Source: Myxococcales bacterium
GTDB lineage: Bacteria > Myxococcota_A > Polyangia > Haliangiales > Haliangiaceae
Reading direction: 5' to 3'
Assembly (NCBI GenBank): GCA_016720595.1
Contig: JADKKI010000031.1
Coordinates: 1 to 64,000 of the forward strand
Length of the DNA: 64,000 nucleotides
The notes below the pieces were generated by a model, which searched no databases, was not told the origin of the DNA, and saw only the letters and a program-made list of their open reading frames with translations. Positions 1 through 9,734 of the stretch are shown in pieces (positions within the stretch are counted from its first letter, which is position 1; each line of letters begins with the position of its first letter). The translations under genes and the position numbers were made by a program.

Positions 1-671
1 GGCAACGACGTGTGCAACTCCCCCGCCGTCACCTCGACCTCGTAGGTCCCAGGAGCGCCGCTCTCGATCCGCAGCCCGTCCCAGCGGGTCACGCTCCCCA
101 GAGCTGCGGCGATGGTCATCGATGCATCGACGAGTCGCTTGGCTGGGATGCCGCCTTCCCACAACGCGACCGACAGCTCCAGTGCACCCTGAGAGGCGTC
201 GATATCCGCTCCGGTCATGAACGCAACCGGACCATCGATCACGGGGGTGTCGGAGAACGCCGTCCACGCAAGAGATGCGTGATCGACGGCCACCGCACGC
301 ACTTCGCGCGGGTCACCAAGTTGCGTCCCATCGCAGTCGAAGACGGTCAGGTCGCTCACTCCTTCGTGTCGACCTTCCACGACGAACGCTGGGCTCTTGA
401 TGCTCTTCGGCGCGACCGCGTCCCCCGATGTCGTCACGGTGAACTCGCGATCGAAGGCCACCGATTCGGGACGTCCACTGATGACCTTGGCCGCGTCGAC
501 CCGCATCTCGACCGTCCCGCCGAGCGCGATCGCGTGAGGAGCCGCAAACGTGGGGTCTGCGTGGGTGACGGTCGTGGTCCCGATCCGAAACGTCAATGCC
601 TCGTCGCGCGCTGGACACGACCCGCTCGAATCGCAGGCCGTGATCGCCACCAACACCAGCACGCCTCGCAT
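1..671 (-). CDS. Partial lipoprotein, paralogue of the next two genes
   Basis: The gene starts at an ATG (671-669) and stays open to the left edge of the window, so only the first 223 codons are present. The N-terminus MRGVLVLVAITAC is a short lipoprotein signal with the acylated Cys at residue 13. The mature part looks beta-rich and shows no enzyme motif. Near the left edge the stretch GAPGTYEVEVTAG lines up with ATVGTYPISVTAG and AAVGNYPITVVAG in the two rightward genes that follow. I infer a paralogous surface-lipoprotein family, with this copy transcribed divergently from the other two across a 218-bp gap. Function unknown. Confidence 0.75.
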   Translation of the reverse strand, partial: MRGVLVLVAITACDSSGSCPARDEALTFRIGTTTVTHADPTFAAPHAIALGGTVEMRVDAAKVISGRPESVAFDREFTVTTSGDAVAPKSIKSPAFVVEGRHEGVSDLTVFDCDGTQLGDPREVRAVAVDHASLAWTAFSDTPVIDGPVAFMTGADIDASQGALELSVALWEGGIPAKRLVDASMTIAAALGSVTRWDGLRIESGAPGTYEVEVTAGELHTSL

Positions 672-889
672 GAGCGCAATCCTAACCCGCCCCCAAAGGC
701 TCCGACGCTCGGTCCAGTGGAGTGGGTGCGCACGGTCACTCCACGCCGCCACGGGGTCCTCGAGCCCGAGTCGGTACATCTGGTGCGGGCTGGGTGATCT
801 GGAAGTCCGGACTTGATCGCGAGGGTCACGCCCAAGTAGGCGCACGGACCTGCGTCCCGATCCGGCATGCTCCGTGCAGCCCGCGCCGT

Positions 890-1748
890 GTGCAGAGAAG
901 CGTGCTCGTGTTGGTCTCGCTCGTTGGCTGTGCCGACGACAGTGCTGACCCGGCGCACGGACTGGGCCTCACGTTCACCAGCCCGTACGACGTTTCCGGG
1001 ATTCACCTCCCGATCAGACACACCCTGACGGCGGTGGGTGGCACCCAGGTCATCACGCTGGTTGGATCTATGGGCACCTTCAACGAGCCGTACACGGCGG
1101 TGATCGCCCACGGTGACAGTCTGGTCGTCGACCACCAGGCCGGGGCGGAGGTGACGCTCCGCGGTGTGGCGCCTGGACCGAGCCGACTCTCGGTGCTGGC
1201 CGAGGACGGCTCGGTGATCGATTCCGAAAGGTTCGACGCCGCGGAGATCGTGACCGTGGGTCCCCTTCCGTGGGCGTTCCTTCCGGGAGAGCACTGGCTC
1301 CCGATCAGCCTCAACGAGGGGGCTGTCGTGGATGTCTCGATGCAGCTGTCCCTCGCGGGCGCGGTACGTGAGGGGGATGGGTTACACGTCGCGAACGCGA
1401 CAGTCGGGACTTACCCGATCTCCGTGACCGCGGGCAGCCGGCCATGGTCGTTGGACTTCGTGGTCGTCGACCATGCAGACGCGATCTCCACGTCGGGATG
1501 GCTCCCATCGGCCCCGGCCCCCACCGCGGTTCAGCCCAATGTAGGGGCCACCATGTGCTTCGACGCGCGCCGGTCAACGCTCCATTTTCGGCGTCGCGTG
1601 GACGCTGTCGGCGATGGGCTCGGTCTCGGAGGTGAGCGCCGGCGGACACTGCATCTACGTCAAGACTGACCAGACCTCGGGGACGATTACTTTTGACGCA
1701 TCGGGGGCCGGGCAAACGGCCTCGCTCTCTCTCCCGGTCGTGCCATGA
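890..1748 (+). pseudogene. Lipoprotein gene interrupted by a frameshift near 1571
   Basis: The best start is GTG at 890, giving VQRSVLVLVSLVGC, a lipoprotein signal; upstream codons in this frame look non-coding. The frame holds to about 1570 (...ATMCFDAR) and as read then stops at 1669 after an Arg-rich tail. One base further on, the sequence continues as GQRSIFGVAWTLSA and runs to TGA at 1746-1748. This matches the downstream paralogue (CFQTRVGGRLLLGLPWSFTV). With the extra base near 1571 removed, the gene is full length and its TGA overlaps the ATG of the next gene (ATGA), as expected for a translationally coupled pair. A sequencing error is more likely than true decay. Function unknown. 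Confidence 0.7.
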
Positions 1749-2668
1749 GAGCCGCAGGCCTCCTGCTCGCCCTCGCGGCGTGTGACGGAAGCGAGTCCGC
1801 CCTGCCCGACGGCGGGGTCAGCGGCGTGTTCCTCGAGTCCGACACGGGCTTCTTGGTTCCGTTCAGCACGACCGTCCCGATGAGGATCAGCGTGGGCGGC
1901 ACCCAGAGAATCAACCTCGTCGGAAAGAGCCCACCGCTCCCGTACACCGCGCCGTATCTCGCGACCGGCGAGAACGGCGATGCCTTCCGCGTCGAGGATG
2001 CTGGCTCAGCCGTCGTGACGCTGCGCGGAGCCTCTACAGGCTCGGCACGCTTGCGGGTCCGCGATCCCGCGAACGTCGAGCTGGGGACCGCGATCTACGG
2101 GACCGCAGACATCGCGTACGTCAGTCTCGAGCTCTGGGTGACCACCTGGTCCGGAGAGAAGCTCCCGCCGGACGCACTGTCACCACTGACCCGCTCGCTC
2201 GCCTGGGCTCCTGGCGAGCACACCTTCGGCATCGGGCTGCACGCGGCGGATCCCGAGCTGCAGCTCATCGATGGTTCGATGACGGTCTCGCTCGTCGGCG
2301 CCGACCGTCCGTACTTCAACGTGGTGCACGTCGCGAACGCGGCGGTCGGCAACTATCCGATCACGGTGGTCGCTGGCGGCGTCCTACGGACGCTCGACTT
2401 CGTGGTCACCGATCAAGCGGACTCCCTCACCCAGTTCTCCGGTCCGTCCGCGCTCGTCGCGGATCAGGACTCCACGTTCTGCTTCCAGACGCGCGTCGGA
2501 GGTCGGCTGTTGCTCGGCCTGCCGTGGTCGTTCACGGTCACCGGCGCTGTCTCGAGCCTCTACCGCAGCCCGTTGATCAGCAACTGCATCTCGATCACCA
2601 CGCACGTGCCGGGACAGATCATGCTCACAGCGGCCGCGGGCGGGATGACCTCCTCCCTCTCGCTGTGA
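1745..2668 (+). CDS. Surface lipoprotein, tandem paralogue of the preceding gene
   Basis: This 307-residue protein begins MRAAGLLLALAAC, a typical lipobox with Cys at residue 13. The mature region is rich in beta-type sequence (SVGGTQRINLVGKS, HVANAAVGNYPITVVAG, LDFVVTDQADS). Each of these segments has a counterpart in the upstream frameshifted gene, and partly in the divergent gene at the left edge. No catalytic motif or known domain is recognised. The ATG overlaps the reconstructed stop of the preceding gene by 4 bp, suggesting coupling. A structural or binding role on the cell surface is only a guess. Confidence 0.8.
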   Translation: MRAAGLLLALAACDGSESALPDGGVSGVFLESDTGFLVPFSTTVPMRISVGGTQRINLVGKSPPLPYTAPYLATGENGDAFRVEDAGSAVVTLRGASTGSARLRVRDPANVELGTAIYGTADIAYVSLELWVTTWSGEKLPPDALSPLTRSLAWAPGEHTFGIGLHAADPELQLIDGSMTVSLVGADRPYFNVVHVANAAVGNYPITVVAGGVLRTLDFVVTDQADSLTQFSGPSALVADQDSTFCFQTRVGGRLLLGLPWSFTVTGAVSSLYRSPLISNCISITTHVPGQIMLTAAAGGMTSSLSL

Positions 2669-2676
2669 CGAGCGCC

Positions 2677-3030
2677 TCAGTCCGGCTGGATGTCCTGCGC
2701 GAACCAGATCGTGCCAACGTTCAGGTAGCCGTCCTGGATATCGAAGCTCTTGTCCCAGTGGCCGCCGGTCGGATCGACCGCCGAGACCCGCACGTGCGTG
2801 GCATCGATCGGGATCTCGAGGCTGAAGCCGAGCTCGTCACAACCGACGTAGTCCTCGACGACCGAGCTGGTGTCGAAGATCTGCACGTGGACATCGGAGG
2901 CGAGCCAGGTGTGGCAAGCCCCGGCAGTGAACTCGTCGGCGCGCCAGGATCCCGTCACGGTGGTGGTGTCCACGCACGCGCTGGTGGCCATGGCGAGGGC
3001 GGCGAGCGCGAGGCCAAAGGCGAGCTTCAT
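2677..3030 (-). CDS. Small secreted lipoprotein
   Basis: This 117-residue protein starts MKLAFGLALAALAMATSAC, a clear signal peptide with lipobox and Cys at residue 19. The mature part has two further Cys residues (GACHTW and YVGCDEL) that could form a disulfide, and looks like one small beta-sandwich (FSLEIPIDATHVRVSAVDP). It is convergent with the preceding lipoprotein gene, 8 bp between stops, and shares no sequence with it. Function unknown. Confidence 0.75.
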   Translation of the reverse strand: MKLAFGLALAALAMATSACVDTTTVTGSWRADEFTAGACHTWLASDVHVQIFDTSSVVEDYVGCDELGFSLEIPIDATHVRVSAVDPTGGHWDKSFDIQDGYLNVGTIWFAQDIQPD

Positions 3031-3089
3031 CGCTACCGATGACGAGCAACGCGCGGGCCAGGTGCGGGCTGGTGAAGGTTCGACAGCCC

Positions 3090-5768
3090 TCAGAGCTTCG
3101 CGCTGCGCACGAACGCGTCGAGCGTGGCGATCTCCGCGGCGGCGCTGGCGAGGACCAGGCTCGCGCGTGCGGCGGCGATCATGGCCCGCGCGCGGTCGCG
3201 CTCGCGCGGCAGCGCCGAGAGTGCCTGGCCGAGCGCGAACTGGGTCTTTCCGAGATCGAGCGGCGCCGCCTTGCCCCGCTCGAGGGCGCGGACCGCACGC
3301 TCCAGGTACGGCACGGCCTCGGCCACGTGGTCGCGCGAGGCCTCGAGGCGCGCCGCGCTGCGCAGCCCCATCGCGACGAGGTTCTCGCGATGCTGCAGGC
3401 TGCGGTCCGCGATGTCGGCGGCGCGGACGTCGTGCGCGATGGCGTCGTCGACCCGATCGATCTCCTCGAGTGACATGCCGATCAGGATGTGCGCGTTGAC
3501 GGCATGGGCGCTCGCGCCCTGGTGCACGGCCTCGAGCATCGCCAGGCCGCGCTCGAGTACGGCGACCGCCTCGACGTGGGCGCCGCTCGCGCCGAGGGCA
3601 TCACCCAGGCCGATCAGCGACTCGGCGATCTGGAGGTTGCCGCCCGGGAACGCGACCTCGCGGATCGCGAGCGAGGCCCGGAGCTCTGCGATGCCGGCGG
3701 CGAAGTCATCCTGCGCGATCAGCGCGATGCCGAGGGCGTAGTGGCCGAGCGCGACCTCGGGGTGTTGCGGCCCGTGGATCGCGACCGCCTCGGCGATCGC
3801 CGCACGGAGGGTGGTCAGCGCCTCGGCGGACTTGCCCTGGAGCCGCTGGAAGTGACCGAGGCGGACCCGCGCGGTGTTCGCGACCTCGCGCCGCGGCGGC
3901 GTGGTGCGTTCGGCGAGCGCGATCGCCGTGGAGCACTGCGTGGCGACCTCGGCGGCCTGGGCGGCGGTGACGTTGCGATTGCAGCGGGCGAGCGCGAGCT
4001 CGAGTGCGTGGGCGTCGCGATCGGGGAGCTGGGCGAGGAGCGCCTCGGCGTAGCCATCGAACAGCACGGCCTCGTCGTAGGTCCGCACGTCGTTACCGAG
4101 CGCCTGCGAGAGCTCGATCCACGCGGCCGCGAGGGTCTCGAGGTCGCGTGCCGCGGTGGCGGTGCGTGCGGCGACGTGCAGCGCGGCGATGCCCTCGGCG
4201 TAGTGCGCCGACGAGATCTCGAGGCGACCGACCAGGAGCTCGGTGCGGGCGTGGAGCGGGCCATAGCCTGCCTTCGCGGCACGCACTCGCAGGGCGAGGA
4301 TCGCCGCACGGGTCTCGGTGGCGCGGCCGGCGAGCAGCGCGGCCTCGTAGATCGCGAGCTCCGCGCGCATCGCATCGATCTCCGCACGCGCGCCCTCCGC
4401 GGGCGGCAGTGGTGGCAGCGCACCGAGCGCCGCGATGTCGGCGCATCGCTCGGGGGCCGGCAGGCTCGCCGCGAGCGTGCTCGCATGGGCGATGACCTCG
4501 GCGTCGGGTGCCAGCGCGAGCGCGACGACCGAGCGCAGCTGCACCACGAGCTGATCGAGGCAGCTCTGGCGCAGCGTGTGAACCGCGACCGGCTGCACCT
4601 TGTCGATCATCGTCGCGCGGCAGGTCGCATTGGCCTGCGCGCGCCAGCGAATCCCCCACGCATCGAGCTGGTCGACGGTGGAGGCCGCCGCCCCGGGCGC
4701 GAACGGCAACGCGGTGGCAGCGAACGCCGCGCGCAAGGCCGCGTGCTCCTCGTCGCCCCACTCCACGGCGATCGCCGCCCCTGCCCGCGCGCAGGGATCC
4801 GCGGTGCGGTCGCGGGCGAGCACCACCACGGCGGTGCCGAGCCCGGCCAGGAGCAGCAGCGTGGCGATCACCCAGCGCCGCACGCGCACCGGTGGCGGGG
4901 CGAGCTCCGCGAGCAGCGCCTCCATCGTGGGGAATCGATCCTCCGCGCGCTCCGCCTGCCCACGGCGCAGCGCACGGCTCACGCGATCGGTCAGGCCCTG
5001 CGCACCGAGGGCCTCGGCCAGCGCGACGCAGAACGCGTACTGATCGGCCCGACCATCCACGGCCTCGCCACGCTTCTGCTCCGGCGCCATGTACGCCGGG
5101 GTGCCCGCGACCATGGGCTCGTCGTCATCGTGCTCGGCGCGCGCGAGCCCGAAATCGAGCACGCGGGCGCGGCCATCGGCGCCGAGGATGATGTTGCTCG
5201 GCTTGACGTCGCGGTGCACGAGCCCCACGCGGTGCGCTGCCGCGAGGCCACGTCCGGCCTGGGCGAACACGTCGAGGATCTCGAGCGGCGGCCGCGGGGT
5301 GCGCAGCCACTCGCGCACGGTCACGCCCTCGACGTGCTCCATCGCGACGAACACCTCGCCGTCGGCCTCCCCCACGTCGTGCACGGCGATCACGTTCGGG
5401 TGCGCGAGCCGCGCGATCGCCCGCGCCTCCTCGCGCAGCTGCTGGCCGGCGCGCGCGCGGCGCAGCACCTTCACCGCGACGCGGCGATCGAGCTCCGGAT
5501 CGTACGCCGCATAGACCACGCCCATCCCGCCTGCGCCGAGCCGCGCGAGGAGCACGTAGCGCCCGAGATAGCCGGCGATCGCCGGATCCTGCGCCTCACC
5601 GGCTGCCGCGACCGGTACCGAGAGCTTCGCGAGCGCGACCACCAGCTCCTGGCAGATCGAGCACGTGTCGAGGTGACTCTCCAGCTCGTCGCGCTCCACA
5701 CCGGAGAGCCGCGCCTCCGCATAGGCGGCGATCGTCTCCTCGCCCGGGCACACGACCCACGCTACCAT
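3090..5768 (-). CDS. Zinc-finger / Ser-Thr kinase / TM / TPR-like protein, likely anti-sigma partner
   Basis: An 892-residue transmembrane kinase. Start taken at the ATG at 5768 (MVAWVVCPGEE), because a further 16 in-frame upstream codons would run into the divergent gene. Residues 5-45 carry H32-x3-C36-x2-C39, the anti-sigma zinc-finger signature (zf-HC2 type). The kinase domain (about 70-290) has the loop GAGGMGVVY, catalytic K100, HRD 185-187, DFG 205-207 and APE 228-230, all intact. One membrane segment lies at about 299-317. The extracytoplasmic 570 residues are Ala-rich helical repeats of TPR type. It diverges, with an 8-bp gap, from a sigma-70 gene, so I infer that the zinc finger holds that sigma factor and phosphorylation controls release. 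The antisense strand is also open for long stretches, an effect of high GC. Confidence 0.88.
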   Translation of the reverse strand: MVAWVVCPGEETIAAYAEARLSGVERDELESHLDTCSICQELVVALAKLSVPVAAAGEAQDPAIAGYLGRYVLLARLGAGGMGVVYAAYDPELDRRVAVKVLRRARAGQQLREEARAIARLAHPNVIAVHDVGEADGEVFVAMEHVEGVTVREWLRTPRPPLEILDVFAQAGRGLAAAHRVGLVHRDVKPSNIILGADGRARVLDFGLARAEHDDDEPMVAGTPAYMAPEQKRGEAVDGRADQYAFCVALAEALGAQGLTDRVSRALRRGQAERAEDRFPTMEALLAELAPPPVRVRRWVIATLLLLAGLGTAVVVLARDRTADPCARAGAAIAVEWGDEEHAALRAAFAATALPFAPGAAASTVDQLDAWGIRWRAQANATCRATMIDKVQPVAVHTLRQSCLDQLVVQLRSVVALALAPDAEVIAHASTLAASLPAPERCADIAALGALPPLPPAEGARAEIDAMRAELAIYEAALLAGRATETRAAILALRVRAAKAGYGPLHARTELLVGRLEISSAHYAEGIAALHVAARTATAARDLETLAAAWIELSQALGNDVRTYDEAVLFDGYAEALLAQLPDRDAHALELALARCNRNVTAAQAAEVATQCSTAIALAERTTPPRREVANTARVRLGHFQRLQGKSAEALTTLRAAIAEAVAIHGPQHPEVALGHYALGIALIAQDDFAAGIAELRASLAIREVAFPGGNLQIAESLIGLGDALGASGAHVEAVAVLERGLAMLEAVHQGASAHAVNAHILIGMSLEEIDRVDDAIAHDVRAADIADRSLQHRENLVAMGLRSAARLEASRDHVAEAVPYLERAVRALERGKAAPLDLGKTQFALGQALSALPRERDRARAMIAAARASLVLASAAAEIATLDAFVRSAKL

Positions 5769-5776
5769 GGCGTCCC

Positions 5777-6563
5777 GTGGCGTCCCCGCTCCTGGCCGAG
5801 GTCCTCGTCGCGTCACGCGCAGCCTGGCCCGGCATCGAGATCACCGACGACGACTTCGTCGCGTACCTCTCGGCGCGGATCGACACGCCGCTCGACGACG
5901 CGCTGCGCGCCCTCGTGGTGACGGACCTGTGGCTCGCATGCGGCATCACCCGCGGCGTCCCCGGCGCGCTGCGCGAGCTCGATGCGCGGCTCACCGCGGT
6001 GGCGCCGGCGATCGCCCACCTCGACGGCGGCAGCGCGCTGGTCGCCGACGTCACCGCCGCCGTGCGCGAGCGCGTGCTCGGCAGCGACGGCAACGGCAAG
6101 ATCGCCGACTACCGCGGGCGCGGCGATCTTCGCGGCTGGCTGCGCGTGGTCGCCGTGCGGGAGGCGCTGCAGATCCTGCGCGCCCGCAAGCGCGAGGCGC
6201 CGATCAGCGCCGACCTGGCCGAGCGCATCGACGACCGCGGCGCGGACCTCCTCCCCGACGAGCGGCGCGCGTACCGGCGAGGCCTTCGATCGGGCGCTCG
6301 CCACGCTCACGCCACGCGAGCGCAATCTGCTCAAGCAGCAATACGTCTACGGCGCCACCATCGACGAGCTCGGCGCCCTCTACGGCGTACACCGCGCCAC
6401 CGCCGCGCGCTGGCTCGCGCAGATCCGCGACACGCTCATGCATCGCACGCGCGGTCACATCGCCGAGGCCATGCGCCTCACGGGCACGGACCTCGAGAGC
6501 GCGATGGGGAAGCTGGCCGAGCACGTCGAGTTCTCGCTGCGCCACACGCTCTCGCGCGAGTGA
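5777..6563 (+). pseudogene. Sigma-70 family RNA polymerase sigma factor with a frameshift near 6274
   Basis: The first frame (ATG 5777) encodes region-2-like sequence (NGKIADYRGRGDLRGWLRVV) up to ...LLPDERRAY. It then changes phase, and the rest (GEAFDRALATLTPRERNLLK, IDELGALYGVHRATAARWL) runs to TGA 6561-6563. That second part is a region-4 helix-turn-helix. Deleting one C from the CC at about 6274-6275 gives RRAYGEAFDRAL, which fits the family, and a protein of about 261 residues. The overall form matches the Myxococcales-specific sigma family described as Sig-70_gmx1 (recalled family, not searched). It diverges from a zinc-finger kinase, probably its regulator. Sequencing error is the likelier cause of the break. 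Confidence 0.75.
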
Positions 6564-7148
6564 TCACTTCCCGATGCACGCGCCCTCGGCGCTGTTGCAC
6601 TTCTCGTTGTTCGGGCAATCCACGTCGTACTTGCAGGGCAGCCCCACGCAGTACGCGGTCTTGCTCATGCACTCCTCGGTCGCGCTGTTGCAGACCAGGC
6701 CGTTGCTGCAGTCCGCGTCGTACTGACAGTGCACGCCCGTCGAGCAGGCGGGGTTGCCAAGCGCGATCACGCAGAACGCTCCCAGCGAAGCGCCGAGGTC
6801 ACCGTTGCACGCCGGGTACGGTCCGCTCGGGCCCTGGCAAACCCAGTCGTTGGCATCGGGCGTCGCGAAGCAATCGAGGCCGGCCGCGGGATTGCCGCCG
6901 CACATGGCGGCCTTGGCGATGCCCTTCTTGCACCAGCCTTCGAACGCGGCCTGGCCTCCCGCCGGCAGCGGCGTGCCGCAGGTGTTGCCGGCGGTGGAGA
7001 AGCTCTGTGCGAACGCGACGCAGTCCACTGGATCGAGCTGGGCGAGCGGTGCATCCACCGACGCTTGATCGTCGCCGGAGCTCGAGCCACCACACGCATA
7101 GAGGGCGAGAGAGAGAACAGAACAGAGAACGAGAGCACTGCGGAACAT
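6564..7148 (-). CDS. Cys-rich lipoprotein
   Basis: Start chosen at ATG 7148, which gives MFRSALVLCSVLSLALYAC, a lipobox with Cys at residue 19, after a GGAG-type site. The 194-residue product has about 17 mature cysteines. In the C-terminal half two related blocks occur: CQYDADCSNGLVCNSATEEC and CKYDVDCPNNEKCNSAEGAC. These C-x4-DC-x4-5-C-x6-C repeats are common in myxobacterial secreted proteins and imply disulfide-bonded small domains. The gene stops immediately next to the sigma-factor stop, in convergent orientation. Probably a surface protein; partner unknown. Confidence 0.8.
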   Translation of the reverse strand: MFRSALVLCSVLSLALYACGGSSSGDDQASVDAPLAQLDPVDCVAFAQSFSTAGNTCGTPLPAGGQAAFEGWCKKGIAKAAMCGGNPAAGLDCFATPDANDWVCQGPSGPYPACNGDLGASLGAFCVIALGNPACSTGVHCQYDADCSNGLVCNSATEECMSKTAYCVGLPCKYDVDCPNNEKCNSAEGACIGK

Positions 7149-7366
7149 GACGTCTCCAGGGTTAGGTCTCTCTGGATGCGCGGTCCGCCGAGTTGTCGCG
7201 TACGGTGAACAGATCGGCCGTTTCGCGTGGCATCTCGACCAGTTCGCCGATGTCGCACGCGCTGTACCTCTCCAATGGGAGGCCGAGATGTGAGGACGCG
7301 CACGACGCGCGCATCGTTGTCGAGCGGGCGTCGTCGAGCGGGCGTCAGTGTGGCGTAGGCTGAGGC

Positions 7367-8575
7367 GTGGATCCCAGACGGCTCGCGCTCGCGTTCGTAC
7401 TTGCCGGGTGCACGGACCCGGCTCGCGGTGAGATCCACGTGGTCGCGCACTCCTATCACGCGCTTCCCGTTCCGGCTGCCACAGACGCGCTGGTCGTGGT
7501 CGTCGATGGCGACGGGACACGGACCACCCGGACCGATGCGGAGGGTCGAGCAACCGCTCAGCTTCAAGCGGGCGGCTCGGTCTGGGTTCTCGACGACGCG
7601 CCACCGATGAACAACCCCGGCCCGATCATCACCGTGTACACGGACGTCCAGCCCGGCGACACCATCGAGGTCGGCCCGGAGCCTCTGGCGCAACAGCAGC
7701 ACGCGGCGCGCGGCACCATGCAGGTCGTCGGAGCTCCCCCGGCAGGCACGGAGTCGATCCAGTTCGCGTCGAACTGCCTCGCCTCGGGGTCCGGCGGCGC
7801 GACGATCACCTTTGACGACCGCTGCGCGGCGACGGCTGAGGTCTTGCTCCTCGCAACGCACTTCTACGGCGGTGTCTCGGGCACGGTACTGGAGAAGTAC
7901 ATCTGGCTCCCGGCACAGCCGATCACGGACGGTGGAACGATCACGGTGGATCCGAACGCGTGGCAGGCTCCGACGGAGTTGTTGCTCTCGTTCGTCAACG
8001 CCGGTGGGCCGGTCACGTACAGCGTATCGAGCGCCTTCGGGAACGTGTACCAGCAGGGGAACCGGGTTCCGGCGGCCGGCATGCTGCGAGTCGCGGGTGG
8101 GGTCAACGCCGCCGCAGGATTCGAGCTGCAGGTGCCTGCCACCGCCGTGGGCATGCCGATCGATCTCGATCACGTGTTGACGCCCTCGATCACGACGGAG
8201 CGCTTACCGACGGGCAGCATCCGATGGCGGATCGCCGACGATGCAGGCGGAACGCGTATCGCCCAGGCGAGTGGCGCGACGTTCAACTGGATCGAACGGA
8301 CCCCGAACATCGACAGGACCCACCAGCTGCGTGTGCTCTCGCCCGCGGCGTCGGGCGGGACGATCGAGTCACCAACGTTCCCAGGTCCGCTCGCCGAGTA
8401 CGCGCCGCCCGCGGAGCTGATCTCGGAGGCCGGATACGCGAGCGCTCGGATCGTGCGCGTGGAAGGGATCGACTCCGCTCGTGCCAAGCGGCTCGCCGAC
8501 GTGGGGACCTACGTGCTGATCCCCGAGCTTGCAGCGGCGCCTGCGTGGTCGCTCGCCACGACGGAGCTGCAGTGA
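7367..8575 (+). CDS. Large lipoprotein with carboxypeptidase-regulatory-like N-terminus
   Basis: A GTG at 7367 starts a 402-residue protein, MDPRRLALAFVLAGC, with the lipid-accepting Cys at residue 15. Residues 40-75 (DALVVVVDGDGTRTTRTDAE, then GRATAQLQAGGSVWVL) resemble a carboxypeptidase-regulatory-like or CNA-B beta fold. The remaining 300 residues are beta-rich and not recognised. A 13-bp direct repeat (TCGAGCGGGCGTC at 7320-7332 and 7334-7346) lies just upstream of the start. Function unknown; likely a surface-exposed structural or binding protein. Confidence 0.75.
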   Translation: MDPRRLALAFVLAGCTDPARGEIHVVAHSYHALPVPAATDALVVVVDGDGTRTTRTDAEGRATAQLQAGGSVWVLDDAPPMNNPGPIITVYTDVQPGDTIEVGPEPLAQQQHAARGTMQVVGAPPAGTESIQFASNCLASGSGGATITFDDRCAATAEVLLLATHFYGGVSGTVLEKYIWLPAQPITDGGTITVDPNAWQAPTELLLSFVNAGGPVTYSVSSAFGNVYQQGNRVPAAGMLRVAGGVNAAAGFELQVPATAVGMPIDLDHVLTPSITTERLPTGSIRWRIADDAGGTRIAQASGATFNWIERTPNIDRTHQLRVLSPAASGGTIESPTFPGPLAEYAPPAELISEAGYASARIVRVEGIDSARAKRLADVGTYVLIPELAAAPAWSLATTELQ

Positions 8576-8593
8576 GCGCGACGTTCGCTCACG

Positions 8594-9705
8594 CTACGGC
8601 GCGAACGAGACGAAGTCGGCGTCGGGCAGCGTGCCGATCAGCTGCCCCTTCCAGTGAACGGTCACCCGCTTGGGCTCGAAGGCGTGGATCGCAATCATGT
8701 CCTTGGGCCCGCCGATGATCGCCGCGGAGTCGAGGGCGTCGATCTTGTCGCAGCCCTCGTAGATCGCGTACGACGTCAGCCCCGGGTACAGCCCGTTGAA
8801 CGTGGATCGGACCTGGATCATCGGCGGCTCGGTCCGCAGCCAGGTGAAGCCGGCCACGCTGTCGAACGATCCGTCGGTCTCGTGATCAGCGGGGAGCTCG
8901 ACGGTCTTGCCATCGAGCGTGCACTTCAGGATGTCGTACGGCTTCCGCTTCGAACCATCGGGGGCGACGCGCGGCTTGAACTTCGCCAGCGCGAGCGTCA
9001 TCCGCTTCGACGCGGCGATCTTGGGCAAGCCCCGCGGCCGCGGCTCGCTCGGCTCCTTGCGCGTGATCTTCAGCGGCCCCGGCGCGAGCCGCGCATAGAT
9101 CCACGCATCGCAGTCCATCCCCTCGCCGACGAAGCCCCACTCGCAGCGGCCCTGCCAGATCTCCTGCGACGCGGTCACGTAGAGGTGCCAGCGGGGCGGA
9201 TCCTGGTGATCGTCGGTGTTCTTCGGCTTCGGCATCTTCCAGGTGGCCTCGGGGAGCCGCGGGAACGGCACGTAGCCGGTCGCCGTGATCTTGCCGATCT
9301 CACCGAAGTGCGCGCGGTCGGCGTCCGGATCGGAGGCGTCGCTCGAGAGCAGCACGACCGGCTCCGCGCCCGCCCAGCGGAGCGTCTCGATCGCGCCGGG
9401 CAGCGTCACCGTCCGCGTGATCACGAGCCCGGTGGGCCCGGTCTCGACGAACCGGAGCTCGGTCCCCGCGACGACGGCGAGCTGCACCTTCGGGGTCGCA
9501 GGGTCGACCGTCACCGCGGGTGGTGCCGGCGGCGGGCTCGACGCGGGCGGTGGCGACGGCGCGGGGGGCGTCGACGGTGGTGGCGTGATCGGCGGTGGGG
9601 TGTCTTCGGCACGGTCGCCACGGGTGTCGCCGGCGGCGGCGCAGGCGGAGCCGAGGTGCCGCAGCTCGCGAGGACGAGGACGATTGCGACGGCACGACAC
9701 CCCAT
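8594..9705 (-). CDS. Lipoprotein with Pro-rich linker, frameshift near 9597-9600
   Basis: The good start is ATG 9705: MGCRAVAIVLVLASC, a lipobox with Cys at residue 15. This frame goes out of phase in a run of four C (minus strand; GGGG at 9597-9600 on the plus strand). One additional C would join ...ATVPKTP to PPITPPPSTPPAPSPPPA and then to the folded domain, giving about 370 residues. The body contains a likely beta-propeller-like stretch (VQLAVVAGTELRFVETGPTG, ETLRWAGAEPVVLLSSDAS) and three cysteines in CEWGFVGEGMDC and ILKCTL. No catalytic motif is seen. A homopolymer sequencing error is the likely reason for the break. Function unknown. Confidence 0.7.
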
Positions 9706-9734
9706 CGCTGCATGGTACGACGGGCCCGAGCCCC

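Noticed and set aside
12..797. A 261-codon plus-strand frame at the left edge
   Set aside because: Shadow of the leftward lipoprotein gene; no signal or domain.
3489..5921. An 810-codon open frame on the plus strand
   Set aside because: It is the antisense of the kinase gene, rich in Arg and His, with no motifs.
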